From the NCBI GenBank assembly GCA_028286395.1, contig JAQBRS010000005.1:124001-188000 (forward strand): a stretch of 64,000 nt of DNA, given 5' to 3'. Source of the DNA: Candidatus Saccharimonadota bacterium (GTDB lineage Bacteria; Patescibacteriota; Saccharimonadia; Saccharimonadales; Saccharimonadaceae). Below the pieces are notes generated by a model. It was not told the origin of the DNA. It did no database searches and was given only the letters and a program-made list of their open reading frames with translations. The translations under genes and the position numbers were made by a program. Positions 54,821-62,780 of this stretch are shown one piece after another (position 1 is the first letter of the stretch; every line of letters begins with the position of its first letter).

Positions 54821-55435
54821 ATGACAGCGCGTCTTCCGATTCCTGGATCGGACAATGGAACATGGGGTGTAATACTCAATGACTTTCTTGGGGTTTCTTT
54901 GGATACCAACGGAACTTTGCTCTCGAGCGCGCTCACTCAAGCTGGTGCCGTACAGCTAGGTGGCGATATAGGCGGAACGGCAACCTCTCCTCAAGTCACC
55001 GCAACACATCTTTCTGCACCACTGCCTATTAGCCAGGGTGGAACAGGTTCCGCAACGCAAAATTTCGTTGATCTTACGAGCAGTCAGACGCTCACGAATA
55101 AAGTCATCACTCAACGTGTCGCTACCTTAACCGTATCGAGTAATACATATACACCGAATAGTTCAACCGCTGATCTTGTACGCATCACCAGTCCAACGGC
55201 GAACTTTACCATTGCGAATGATGCAGGATCCCCGGTTGATGGTCAAAAATTGCTTATGCGTATTCTTTCTGGCGCTTCACTGTTTACTCCAACATGGTCA
55301 AGTGGGTATAAATCAAGCGGAGTCGCTACGCTTCCGACAACCCTTGTTGCTTCAAAAACTGTCACCTGCGGTTTTGTGTATGATTCAACAAGCGTCGCCT
55401 GGATATTAATGGCCGTGGACGCCACCGGATACTAA
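54821..55435 (+). CDS. Tail-fibre-like protein with shared LPxPGSDxGTWG module
   Basis: 204 residues. Residues 1-30 ('ARLPIPGSDNGTWGVILNDF' and 'DTNGTL') match the start of the SGNH protein at 32290. Then 'GGDIGGTATSPQV' and 'PLPISQGGTGSATQNFVDLTSSQTLTNKVIT', classic phage tail-fibre repeat types. The rest is a beta-rich domain. No signal peptide. TATAGA (54809-54814) lies 6 bases before the ATG. Follows tRNA-Met by 141 bases. Confidence 0.7.
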   Translation: MTARLPIPGSDNGTWGVILNDFLGVSLDTNGTLLSSALTQAGAVQLGGDIGGTATSPQVTATHLSAPLPISQGGTGSATQNFVDLTSSQTLTNKVITQRVATLTVSSNTYTPNSSTADLVRITSPTANFTIANDAGSPVDGQKLLMRILSGASLFTPTWSSGYKSSGVATLPTTLVASKTVTCGFVYDSTSVAWILMAVDATGY

Positions 55436-55437
55436 GC

Positions 55438-56067
55438 ATGGCGATCTCGCGTATTTCTTCTGGTTCAACAGGCAGTTTCAGCGGTAGTTACGTGACAGGC
55501 GACCTTATTGTCATTCACGCCGTCGATACGGGCTCCTCAGCTATCCCGCTCACGCCGTCAGGATACACCCAGATAAGTTCTGTTGCGCAATCAGCGAATA
55601 ACTTTGCAATGGCTGCGTTTTATAAATTTGCGACATCGGCCTCCGAAACGTATCCAACCATTACCAGTGCAGTCGCTTCTTCGTGGGTGATATATCGTGG
55701 GGTGGCAGCAACCCCTTTTGTTTCAATTGGTGGGCAATCCGGTACGAGTAACTCAATCGCATATTCCGGTATAGTTACGTATCAAAATCCCGGTCAAGAC
55801 TGGGTCGTTACATTTGGGGCATCGAGCAATAACCTAGGTGGAGTTGGTACTCATCCGCCCACAAATACGACACTTATTGTTGAAGCTTCTGCAAGTAATT
55901 ACGAAGCAGCTATCTTTGATAGTGGCGCGCCCTTATCTACATATGGCTTCAACTCAAAAACCCTCACAGCTTCTACTAACTGGCTCACAAAAACAGCCGA
56001 GCTGGTTGCAGGAACGGGAACGCCACCTCCGACCACGCCCACAGACTTATTCTTCGTGATGTTTTGA
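55438..56067 (+). CDS. Tail-tip/adhesin-like beta-rich protein
   Basis: 209 residues, Ser/Thr/Gly-rich, no cysteine, beta-strand pattern throughout ('GSFSGSYVTGDLIVIHAV', 'DWVVTFGASSNNLGG'), ending in a Pro/Thr spacer and 'DLFFVMF'. Starts 2 bases after the previous stop. Similar in composition and place to the partner gene at 29739. Function unknown. Confidence 0.6.
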   Translation: MAISRISSGSTGSFSGSYVTGDLIVIHAVDTGSSAIPLTPSGYTQISSVAQSANNFAMAAFYKFATSASETYPTITSAVASSWVIYRGVAATPFVSIGGQSGTSNSIAYSGIVTYQNPGQDWVVTFGASSNNLGGVGTHPPTNTTLIVEASASNYEAAIFDSGAPLSTYGFNSKTLTASTNWLTKTAELVAGTGTPPPTTPTDLFFVMF

Positions 56068-56082
56068 GTGTATGATAAGCAC

Positions 56083-56736
56083 ATGAGTACCATAAAGAAG
56101 ATCAACAGCTCCTCAACCATCCGTTTAATCACTGCGCTCGTCATTGGAATTATCGTAGCCATCGTTGGCTTACTGAATCATTTAGGTAATATCTCAATTT
56201 TGATCGGCTGGGAAGTTGCCGTCATCATCTTTGTCGTCTGGATCTGGTTCATTATCTGGCCCATGAGTCACGAACGAACATCTGCATTTGCCCAGCGCGA
56301 AGATCCGGGCAGGGTAGGGGTGGACATTCTTTTAATACTGGCCAGTATTGCCAGTCTCGGCGCGGTTGGGTATGCCCTATTTCAAGCCCACACAACTGGT
56401 GACAGCGGACGTCACTTATTACTGACCCTCATCAGCCTTTTTAGCGTCGTTGTTTCGTGGGTTTTGATTCACACGATTTATGCACTCCGTTACGCCCGCT
56501 TCTATTACTCAAAAGAAATTGATGGAACGATCGATTTCAAAAAAGATCACAAACCCGCCTACTCTGATTTTATCTACGTCGCATTTACAATCGGCATGAC
56601 ATTCCAGGTATCGGACACTGATATGATCGGCACTGACTTCAGAAAAACCGTCCTTCGCCACGCATTGTTATCATACGTATTCGGAACGGTTATTGTTGCG
56701 ACGACCATTAGCTTGATCGCTGGCCTCGGGAAATAA
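56083..56736 (+). CDS. DUF1345 family membrane protein
   Basis: 217 residues from ATG 56083; TATGAT (56071-56076) lies 6 bases upstream, so ATG 56083 is preferred to GTG 56068. Four to five helices; the later part 'SWVLIHTIYALRYARFYY', 'YSDFIYVAFTIGMTFQVSDTDM' and 'LRHALLSYVFGTVIVATTISLIAGL' is the DUF1345 signature. Role unknown. Confidence 0.85.
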   Translation: MSTIKKINSSSTIRLITALVIGIIVAIVGLLNHLGNISILIGWEVAVIIFVVWIWFIIWPMSHERTSAFAQREDPGRVGVDILLILASIASLGAVGYALFQAHTTGDSGRHLLLTLISLFSVVVSWVLIHTIYALRYARFYYSKEIDGTIDFKKDHKPAYSDFIYVAFTIGMTFQVSDTDMIGTDFRKTVLRHALLSYVFGTVIVATTISLIAGLGK

Positions 56737-56758
56737 ATAGGGGATAGGGGATACAAAA

Positions 56759-56782
56759 AATAGGGTAGTGTTATACCCTATT
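56759..56782 (-). terminator. Terminator of the 45-residue gene
   Basis: AATAGGGTA and TACCCTATT pair around six bases; the minus strand then has six Ts. Lies 22 bases after the small gene's stop. Confidence 0.75.
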
Positions 56783-56804
56783 CATACTTCCCTATCGGCA
56801 CTGA

Positions 56805-56942
56805 TTATTTTCCGAAAACGATCGCTTCCCTAGTAGAAATAAAGTTACGAAGTTCATCATTAGATCGTGGACGATCCCAACTAGCAAGTTCTAATACTTC
56901 GCTTATTGTAACTGGTTCGATCTGGCTGTTTGTTGTGTCCAT
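56805..56942 (-). CDS. 45-residue protein with its own promoter and terminator
   Basis: ATG 56942 to TAA 56805. The translation, in short pieces, runs 'MDTTNSQIEPVT', 'ISEVLELASWDRPRSN', 'DELRNFISTREAIVFGK': polar, no signal peptide, predicted helical. A TTGACT-17-TTAAAT promoter lies 37 bases upstream and an intrinsic terminator follows. The other strand and frames show no competing gene in this 357-base gap. No family recognised. Confidence 0.6.
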   Translation of the reverse strand: MDTTNSQIEPVTISEVLELASWDRPRSNDELRNFISTREAIVFGK

Positions 56943-56985
56943 GTTGGTTATTGCTCTTTTTTTTGTTTTATTGTTTGATGTATCT

Positions 56986-57014
56986 ATTTAAGCACAAACG
57001 TCATGATAAGTCAA
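56986..57014 (-). promoter_or_regulatory. Promoter of the 45-residue gene
   Basis: Minus-strand TTGACT (57009-57014), 17-base spacer, TTAAAT (56986-56991). The same hexamers as in the metallopeptidase promoter at 6124. Start predicted near 56979. Confidence 0.7.
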
Positions 57015-57033
57015 TACCGTTATGCTAATATCT

Positions 57034-57063
57034 TTGACTGAGGTGACACGCTTATGGTATAAA
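57034..57063 (+). promoter_or_regulatory. Promoter of the operon starting at 57094
   Basis: TTGACT (57034-57039), 18-base spacer, TATAAA (57058-57063). Divergent to the promoter of the 45-residue gene, about 20 bases apart. Confidence 0.65.
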
Positions 57064-57093
57064 TACAGTCAGAGGAAATAAAAAAATAAACAT

Positions 57094-57807
57094 ATGGACA
57101 TCGCCTCGTCTCTCGCAATCGTCACCCTAGCGGCGCTCATTCACGCCAGTTTTCAGCTGAGCGTGAGCGTCTTGACGTTACTTTCTGGTCATGCGATTGG
57201 TGCAAAACATTCTCAAGGGAAGGTCATGCGTTTAACGTTCGGCTATGTTAGTGGGGTAGGGGTAATGACCCTACTCGCCCTTTCATTTATTTCACTGATC
57301 TTTTTGCACATTTTCGGAACCGATGCGCCCCAATTCGTTTGGGCCGTTGCCTGCGGACTACTCATCGGTGTCGGCCTTGCCGTCTGGTTTTTTTACTACC
57401 GTCCAGGAAAAGGAACATCCCTATGGATTCCCCGCTCATTCGCTCGTCATTTGAGCGATCGTAGCAAGGCCACTAAATCTAGTGCCGAGGCGTTCAGCCT
57501 CGGACTCGCCACTGTTGTTAGCGAATTACTATTCATCGGTGCGCCAATGATTATTGCCGCCCTCGTCCTTGTCGGATTACCCGCACACTGGCAACTCGTT
57601 GGTATCGCAATTTATGCCGTCATTTCCCTACTGACCCTCTTTAGCATCTGGGTGCTCATCGGCAGTGGCCACAAACTCAGCACGATTCAGAAGTGGCGCG
57701 AAGATAACAAGCATTTCTTACAATTTACAGCTGGTGGCGCACTCGCCGTCCTTGGATTCTTTGTCTACGTCTGTAAAATCGTTAGTGATGTCTCGGGGAG
57801 TTTCTAG
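57094..57807 (+). CDS. Multi-pass membrane protein, unknown
   Basis: 237 residues, about six helices (near 8-30, 45-68, 80-100, 135-160, 168-190, 212-230) with a basic middle loop. The arrangement resembles LysE-type exporters but no family motif is clear. It joins the ATP-cone gene by a TAGTG overlap. Confidence 0.65.
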   Translation: MDIASSLAIVTLAALIHASFQLSVSVLTLLSGHAIGAKHSQGKVMRLTFGYVSGVGVMTLLALSFISLIFLHIFGTDAPQFVWAVACGLLIGVGLAVWFFYYRPGKGTSLWIPRSFARHLSDRSKATKSSAEAFSLGLATVVSELLFIGAPMIIAALVLVGLPAHWQLVGIAIYAVISLLTLFSIWVLIGSGHKLSTIQKWREDNKHFLQFTAGGALAVLGFFVYVCKIVSDVSGSF

Positions 57808-58094
57808 TGGCTGACGGCGATACCTACATCATCAAGCGTAAAGGCCAGCGACCAACCGAGGTCTTTGACAGGACCAAGCTTCACCAAAGCATTACCGCAG
57901 CGAGTCTTAGTGCCCGCGCGCCAGAAGGCCAGGCAGACAACATTGCTCACGCCGTCACTAACTACGTCTTGGAATGGCTCGAGCAACGACCAGAAGTAAC
58001 CAGTCACGATATTCGCCTTGTTGCTACTCGGCACTTGCGCGCGCATCATCCCGACGCCGCCTACTTATACGAACAACACCGAACAACACTATAG
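57807..58094 (+). CDS. Stand-alone ATP-cone domain protein
   Basis: 95 residues from GTG 57807. The whole protein is an ATP-cone: 'IIKRKGQRPTEVFDRTKLHQSI' (about 8-29), 'VTNYVLEWLEQRPEVTSHDIRLVATRHLRAHHPDAAYLYEQH' (split over 50-92). ATP-cones sense ATP/dATP in ribonucleotide reductase and NrdR, but here no NrdR zinc ribbon or reductase is attached. It may be an allosteric partner of an unlinked enzyme. Followed 32 bases later by a flavoprotein gene. Confidence 0.85.
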   Translation: MADGDTYIIKRKGQRPTEVFDRTKLHQSITAASLSARAPEGQADNIAHAVTNYVLEWLEQRPEVTSHDIRLVATRHLRAHHPDAAYLYEQHRTTL

Positions 58095-58126
58095 AACCTG
58101 AAGAAAGAAATTAAAGGAGAACACCG

Positions 58127-59503
58127 ATGGCCAATCCCCAACACACATTTGACTACGACCTTATCGTTATTGGCAGCGGCGCTGGTGGTAGTGCCGCAGC
58201 TGCAATTGCAGCAAGAGCAGGGAAGCGAGTCGCCATAGTCGAATCCGACACCTTTGGCGGTGATTCACCTAACTGGAGCGACGTCCCTACCAAAGCGCTC
58301 CTTCACGTTGCTCGTTTATACGATGAGGCTCGTCATGGTGATCGTTTCGGCCTTCGTGTTTCAACTCTTGGCTACAACTACCCTTCTATTCGGGCATGGA
58401 AAGAACTCGCCGTTCAGCGTACCGGTGCCGCTGGCAATCGCAAATTCTACGAAGCAAACGGTATCGATGCTTTTAATGCTACCGCGCATTTCTTAAGTCC
58501 GAATGAAATCAGCGTGAATCGTCGTCACCTTTCTGCAAAACACTTCCTGATTGCAACCGGATCATCATGGGCGACGCCTAACATTCAGGGTCTTGCCGAC
58601 TTACCCTTCTTTACCCCACGAACTATCCTTGAGGCGTTACGACCACCAAAAAGCTTATTTATCATCGGTGGTGGCAGTCACGGTGTCGAAATCGCCCAGC
58701 TCATGGCCACCTTTGGCACCAAAGTATACATTGCCGAACAAGCTGCCCGCATTCTCCCAAAACAAGATAGTGAAGTAGGGGAGTTATTGGAAAGAGTTCT
58801 GACCGAGCAAAAAGGCGTTACGGTCCTCACCCACTCCCGTGTTTTGTCCGTCGTCAAAGACGGTCTCAGCAAAAAGATCCTTATCTCTCGCGGGGGGGTT
58901 GAAAAATATGTCAAAGCTGACGAAATCCTTGTCGCCGCTGGTCGCACCCCTAACCTCGACCTTGGCCTTGAAAATGCCTCTGTGAAATACACGCCAAAAG
59001 GCATCGATGTAAATGATACCCTCCAGACGAGCACCAAGCATATTTATGCTGCCGGTGACGTGCTTGGTCGCGACAGCCATACGCATACTGCAATCCTTGA
59101 AAGCCGTGTCGCCGCACATAATATCTTCGAAAAGAACAAGGTTGTCCCCGATTACACCGCAACTCCTGGCCTTATCTTTACAACTCCAGAAATTGCCCAT
59201 GTCGGACTATCCGAAGATGACTGTCGCAAACGTGACTTGCCTATTAAAAAAGCAATTGCGCCACTAAACATCATCGCGCGTTCGAATACATCCGATTTCC
59301 GCGACGGCTTCGTCAAACTGATCACTGACAAGAAAGGCGTCGTACTTGGTGGCACCATTGTCGCCCCTAGTGCCTCAGAAATGATCCACGAGATCGGCCT
59401 GGCTGTGAAACATAATCTTACCGCGACCCAAGTTGCGGACACCCCCCACGCCTTCCTAAGCTGGTCAGAGGCAATTCGCATTGCTGCCAGTAAACTGATC
59501 TAA
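58127..59503 (+). CDS. Flavoprotein of the disulfide-reductase fold lacking the redox cysteines
   Basis: 458 residues. FAD-binding 'DLIVIGSGAGGSAAAA' (about 9-24), NAD(P)-binding 'LFIIGGGSHGVEIAQLM' (about 177-193), 'IYAAGDVLG' and a C-terminal dimer interface. The usual active site GGTCxNxGCxP reads GGDSPNWSDVPTK (about 44-56): both cysteines are replaced. The C-terminal HPT-x-SE reads HAFLSWSE. It cannot run disulfide chemistry and may act as an oxidase, transhydrogenase or quinone reductase. Shine-Dalgarno AAAGGAGA lies 7 bases upstream. Confidence 0.85.
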   Translation: MANPQHTFDYDLIVIGSGAGGSAAAAIAARAGKRVAIVESDTFGGDSPNWSDVPTKALLHVARLYDEARHGDRFGLRVSTLGYNYPSIRAWKELAVQRTGAAGNRKFYEANGIDAFNATAHFLSPNEISVNRRHLSAKHFLIATGSSWATPNIQGLADLPFFTPRTILEALRPPKSLFIIGGGSHGVEIAQLMATFGTKVYIAEQAARILPKQDSEVGELLERVLTEQKGVTVLTHSRVLSVVKDGLSKKILISRGGVEKYVKADEILVAAGRTPNLDLGLENASVKYTPKGIDVNDTLQTSTKHIYAAGDVLGRDSHTHTAILESRVAAHNIFEKNKVVPDYTATPGLIFTTPEIAHVGLSEDDCRKRDLPIKKAIAPLNIIARSNTSDFRDGFVKLITDKKGVVLGGTIVAPSASEMIHEIGLAVKHNLTATQVADTPHAFLSWSEAIRIAASKLI

Positions 59504-59525
59504 CCAAACCAGCTCTATAGGCGCC

Positions 59526-59554
59526 TTGTAAAAACGGTTCTGATCTGTTAATAT
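59526..59554 (+). promoter_or_regulatory. Promoter of initiator tRNA
   Basis: TTGTAA (59526-59531), 17-base spacer, TAATAT (59549-59554), ending 11 bases before the tRNA. Confidence 0.6.
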
Positions 59555-59565
59555 TAGTTTTGTAT

Positions 59566-59643
59566 CGCGGGGTGGAGCAGCCCGGTCAGCTCGTGTGGCT
59601 CATAACCACAAGGTCGTAGGTTCAAATCCTACCCCCGCAACCA
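59566..59643 (+). tRNA. Initiator tRNA-fMet (CAU), CCA encoded
   Basis: CGCGGGG...CCCCGCA with the C1-A72 mismatch of initiator tRNAs, D-arm GAGCAGCCCGGTCAGCTC, anticodon loop CTCATAA with a GC-rich neighbouring stem (TGTGG/CCACA), T-arm TTCAAAT and encoded CCA. Confidence 0.95.
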
Positions 59644-59660
59644 AGGATTTATAACAAATA

Positions 59661-59694
59661 GAAGTCGGCAATTGTGTCGACTTCATATTTTTTT
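59661..59694 (+). terminator. Terminator after initiator tRNA
   Basis: GAAGTCG and CGACTTC pair around ten bases, with seven Ts after. Confidence 0.7.
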
Positions 59695-59749
59695 AGAACT
59701 ACTGTTATTTAGTTTCCAATCTTATGCGGTGTAAACTAGATGTAACAAT

Positions 59750-60274
59750 ATGCCACGAAAATCGTTACCATATAGAGATGAGGGAAATTCCCATGAGGAG
59801 TTTGGAAAGATCTACGAAGTAAATCAACCACTCATTTTTAGGTTTATGTTTTGGAGGACAAAGGACGAAATGCTCGCCGAAGACCTTACAAGCCACGTGT
59901 TTGAAAAAGCATGGCGAACCCGTGCTTCTTTCGTCGGTGGCTCGGCAAAAGCATGGATTTTCCGCATAGCCCGTACAACGCTCATAGACTACTGGCGGAA
60001 ACAAAAGGATGTTGATGTCGAAGACACCTTTTTCGATGAAAGAGGTCAGGAACAGCCAACGCTTGATGAGCTTGCAGAGCAATCACTGACCAAAGATCGA
60101 TTACGGGTCGCTATCGCTACGCTTCCCTATGATATGCGTCGGGTCGTAGAATTACGATTTATTCAAGGGAAGAACGTACGTCATATCGCCAAAGAACTAG
60201 ACCTGACAGAAGCCAATGTTCGGGTTTTACAATATAGAGCACTGCAGAAATTAAGAAAAGGATTAGAGCTATGA
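59750..60274 (+). CDS. ECF-type sigma factor
   Basis: 174 residues. Sigma-2 ('YEVNQPLIFRFMFWRTKDEMLAEDLTSHVFEKAW' area, about 23-60, and 'AWIFRIARTTLIDYWRKQK', about 66-84) and sigma-4 ('ATLPYDMRRVVELRFIQGKNVRHIAKELDLTEANVRVLQYRALQKLRKGL' area, about 122-172). It guides RNA polymerase to a small regulon. The downstream membrane protein, whose start overlaps its stop, is probably its anti-sigma. Confidence 0.9.
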   Translation: MPRKSLPYRDEGNSHEEFGKIYEVNQPLIFRFMFWRTKDEMLAEDLTSHVFEKAWRTRASFVGGSAKAWIFRIARTTLIDYWRKQKDVDVEDTFFDERGQEQPTLDELAEQSLTKDRLRVAIATLPYDMRRVVELRFIQGKNVRHIAKELDLTEANVRVLQYRALQKLRKGLEL

Positions 60275-60777
60275 ACAAACTCCGTAAAGAGCTGAGGCTT
60301 GCAGGAGCAAAGGATAAAGAGATTCTTTCGCTCATTCCCATAGCCGCGTCATTGGCTAGGTTAAAGCCAAAGACAGCACCTCGTTGGATTAAGCCAGTCA
60401 GCTTCTTGCTGTCTGGTCTTGCTCTTGGTGCATTCGTCATTATTCTTTCACAAGCCTCCCCTGCCAGCGGCTTATTGTTTCCTATTCAAAAAGCAACGGA
60501 TAACCTGGCGATAATTCTCACGCCTAGCTATCGCGCTGATGTCATGATGAAGCGAGCCGATCAAGTTAACCAGCTTGTTGCTTCCCATTCGAGTGATGAC
60601 GAGGTCATGACAGCACTCAACGATTACACAAAAGTAGCCCAAGCCTACCAATCAACGGCCAATAGCTATACTGCCTTTAGCTACTGCAAAACAAGACTCC
60701 TTCAGGCAGCCGTAAAAGCAAGTCCACGGATTCAAGCTGCCATCAATACCAGTTTGCAGTCAATTGAAACCACATAA
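60271..60777 (+). CDS. Membrane protein, probable anti-sigma or DUF5667-like
   Basis: 168 residues: a cytoplasmic basic part (1-45), one membrane helix (about 46-66) and an outer helical part ('SPASGLLFPIQKATDNLAIILTPSYRADVMMKRADQVNQL', split over 67-105) of DUF5667-like pattern. Overlap of 4 bases with the sigma gene supports a regulatory partner role. The sigma-binding zinc motif of ZAS anti-sigmas is absent. Confidence 0.7.
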   Translation: MNKLRKELRLAGAKDKEILSLIPIAASLARLKPKTAPRWIKPVSFLLSGLALGAFVIILSQASPASGLLFPIQKATDNLAIILTPSYRADVMMKRADQVNQLVASHSSDDEVMTALNDYTKVAQAYQSTANSYTAFSYCKTRLLQAAVKASPRIQAAINTSLQSIETT

Positions 60778-60831
60778 CGTGTAACAAAATCCAGGCTTGT
60801 TCGTTATCTCTTATATAACTAAAGGAGATTC

Positions 60832-61290
60832 ATGAAAAAAGCTATCATTATTGTCATCATCGCTATCGTTGTCATTGGCGGAGGTACCGTCGCAGCGTTA
60901 ATGCTGAGTAAGCCTGCCAGTAAAACGACCGATACACCGACCACAACAACTAGCAGTTCAAATCAGTCGACAAATACAAACTCTACACCAACAACAAGCG
61001 GAACGACTCAAAGCATCACCGTAGTAGCAAACGACGGAAGTGCCTCACCTGACACGATTAACGTGACGAAGGGTGACACTGTTAATCTTACCTTTACCGT
61101 TTCCTCAGCCGGCACTTATCATGGCGGTCTCGACTTTAAGAGTAGTGATCCTGCAATTGATAGCGGTGGCATTGCCCAGGGTGATTCAAAAACGATTAGC
61201 TTTACAGCAACAAAGTCATTCAAATTTACTCCATTCTGGTACCAGAGTAATATTCAAAAAGACTACTTTGTAACTGTTAATGTCCAGTAA
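60832..61290 (+). CDS. Membrane-anchored cupredoxin-fold-like protein
   Basis: 152 residues: membrane anchor (about 4-25), Thr/Ser-rich spacer (30-65) and a small beta domain (about 66-152, 'ITVVANDGSASPDTINVTKGDTVNLTF' split over 66-92). This opening is typical of cupredoxins, but cysteine and methionine copper ligands are missing and only one histidine (GTYHGG) remains. Shine-Dalgarno AAAGGAGA precedes it. It is the likely first target or partner gene of the sigma operon. Confidence 0.75.
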   Translation: MKKAIIIVIIAIVVIGGGTVAALMLSKPASKTTDTPTTTTSSSNQSTNTNSTPTTSGTTQSITVVANDGSASPDTINVTKGDTVNLTFTVSSAGTYHGGLDFKSSDPAIDSGGIAQGDSKTISFTATKSFKFTPFWYQSNIQKDYFVTVNVQ

Positions 61291-61296
61291 GCTTTT

Positions 61297-61677
61297 ATGA
61301 AATTAACCTCTCCCCAACTAACCTCATGGCTTCTACGCATTGGTCTGGCGATAGTGTTTGTGTATGCAGCAGTCAGTTCACTTATGCATCCGAATGAGTG
61401 GATTGGCTTCTTGCCTTCATTTATCGCAACCAGTCCGCTTGCTTCAACCTTCTTGGTATTGTTCTCTGTCGGAGAACTTGTACTATCGATATGGTTACTA
61501 AGTGGAAAGTACGTGCAGTATCCTGCCATCCTCGCAACTTTGGCGTTCGTTGGGATACTTATTGCCCAACCCGATGCATTCTCAACTACCTTTAGAGACG
61601 TTGGGTTAGCGTTTATGGCTCTCGCACTTGTGGCACTTGAAAGTCCACAGCTGGCAAGGCTCTTTCCGTCAAAATGA
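61297..61677 (+). CDS. DoxX-like four-helix membrane protein
   Basis: 126 residues with four helices (about 10-28, 45-67, 72-90, 97-118). 'SWLLRIGLAIVFVYAAVSSLMHPNEWIGF' (split over 8-36) and 'FLVLFSVGELVLSIWLLSGKYVQY' match the DoxX/DoxD-like group, often linked to redox or oxidative stress. Follows the cupredoxin-like gene by 6 bases. Confidence 0.8.
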   Translation: MKLTSPQLTSWLLRIGLAIVFVYAAVSSLMHPNEWIGFLPSFIATSPLASTFLVLFSVGELVLSIWLLSGKYVQYPAILATLAFVGILIAQPDAFSTTFRDVGLAFMALALVALESPQLARLFPSK

Positions 61678-61697
61678 TTAAGCTCTAATCCTACTAC

Positions 61698-61729
61698 TAA
61701 AATACCGCCCAGGGTAAGGCGGTATTTTA
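61698..61729 (+). terminator. Terminator of the sigma-factor operon
   Basis: TAAAATACCGCC and GGCGGTATTTTA form a perfect 12-bp stem around eight bases. Confidence 0.85.
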
Positions 61730-61856
61730 ACGTATGTGTGATCTGTCTTTTTTAAGGTACAAGTGTGAGGACTTTTTAAATGATCAGGTAGCAAGAGTGT
61801 TACCATTCATTACTATAGAACCTCGGCATGAAGATGCGCTGTATGAATACTTAAAT

Positions 61857-62276
61857 TTAGGTATGATTTAAAAATAAACCAAGAATCACAAGGCCAACCC
61901 CTGTCACTCCCATAGAAATATAACCAATCTTCTTTGCAATTTGCTTTGATTTAATCGTGACAATAAAGGCGATAACAATCGACGTAATTGAAAGAACTGG
62001 CACAACAAAGAACTGTAGCAAGTACAGAAACACAGCGTTCATCGTCCCCTGTCCTAGCCCCAGATTATGTTCCCTGATCACACTCAAGGTGATCCATAAT
62101 ATCGTCGTAAGAATCGGAAATGGCAACGCCAAAATAAGTCCGATAATGGATAGCGTCGTTTGCTCTTTTTGAGGCAGTCCCGTCACTGTACCGTCGTCAG
62201 CAAATTGATGGTTATCACCAGAATCAGTCGACTCGGGAACGAATTCTATCTTTAGGTGTTCATCAGGATCATTCAT
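61857..62276 (-). CDS. Membrane protein with DUF4190-like layout
   Basis: 139 residues: an acidic cytoplasmic start (1-38), then three helices (about 42-63, 77-104, 115-136). 'SIIGLILALPFPILTTILW' and 'SKQIAKKIGYISMGVTGVGLVI' give a DUF4190-like look. Function unknown. It starts 2 bases after the ftsB-like stop. Confidence 0.65.
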   Translation of the reverse strand: MNDPDEHLKIEFVPESTDSGDNHQFADDGTVTGLPQKEQTTLSIIGLILALPFPILTTILWITLSVIREHNLGLGQGTMNAVFLYLLQFFVVPVLSITSIVIAFIVTIKSKQIAKKIGYISMGVTGVGLVILGLFLNHT

Positions 62277-62278
62277 AC

Positions 62279-62725
62279 TTATTGCCCTGAAATACTTTTA
62301 CTATAGCCACCAAAGAGGAAATTCACCCATTGCTCGAGGTTAGATGTGTTCACTAATACAGTCGGAGTTGTCGTCTTCGTCGTATCTTGCGCAATCGCTA
62401 CGGCACTATTCGGTGGCAAGATCAATGCTTTCTCGCCAGGCAACACTAGCCCTAGCGCATCACGGACCGCCAGTTGCTGATACTCCGGCGTCTTATAGTA
62501 GCTCTGTTGCAGTGAAAGGTTATCGCGTTGTAGTTGCGTCAGCTGCAATTGTTGCTTTTTGTAATCGATTTCTTTTTGCAGATTGTAATTACGTTGCATG
62601 ACTCCAAGAGATCCCCATATCCACCCAGCGGCAATTAAAAAAGCCGCCAAAATAACCAGGTTATTCAGCGTCACATATTTGTGCCGAACGTGATAGATGA
62701 TTTTTTGTATGTTTATATTACGCAT
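62279..62725 (-). CDS. FtsB/DivIC-like septum-formation initiator protein
   Basis: 148 residues: a membrane helix (about 20-40), a coiled coil (48-80, 'LQKEIDYKKQQLQLTQLQRDNL') and the family motif 'PEYQQLAVRDALGLVLPGE' (about 86-104). FtsB/DivIC links divisome proteins at the septum. TATAAT lies 12 bases before the ATG, back to back with the tRNA-Ile2 promoter. Confidence 0.85.
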   Translation of the reverse strand: MRNINIQKIIYHVRHKYVTLNNLVILAAFLIAAGWIWGSLGVMQRNYNLQKEIDYKKQQLQLTQLQRDNLSLQQSYYKTPEYQQLAVRDALGLVLPGEKALILPPNSAVAIAQDTTKTTTPTVLVNTSNLEQWVNFLFGGYSKSISGQ

Positions 62726-62780
62726 GACGTTTTCACTATTATAGCTCAGCCCTCTAAAGTAAGCTATAATATCCTCTATT

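Noticed and set aside
61734-61871. Plus-strand 45-codon ORF between the sigma operon and the membrane protein gene.
   Set aside because: It begins directly after a strong terminator, has no promoter or ribosome site and overlaps a convergent gene; an open frame of this length is not rare in AT-rich DNA.
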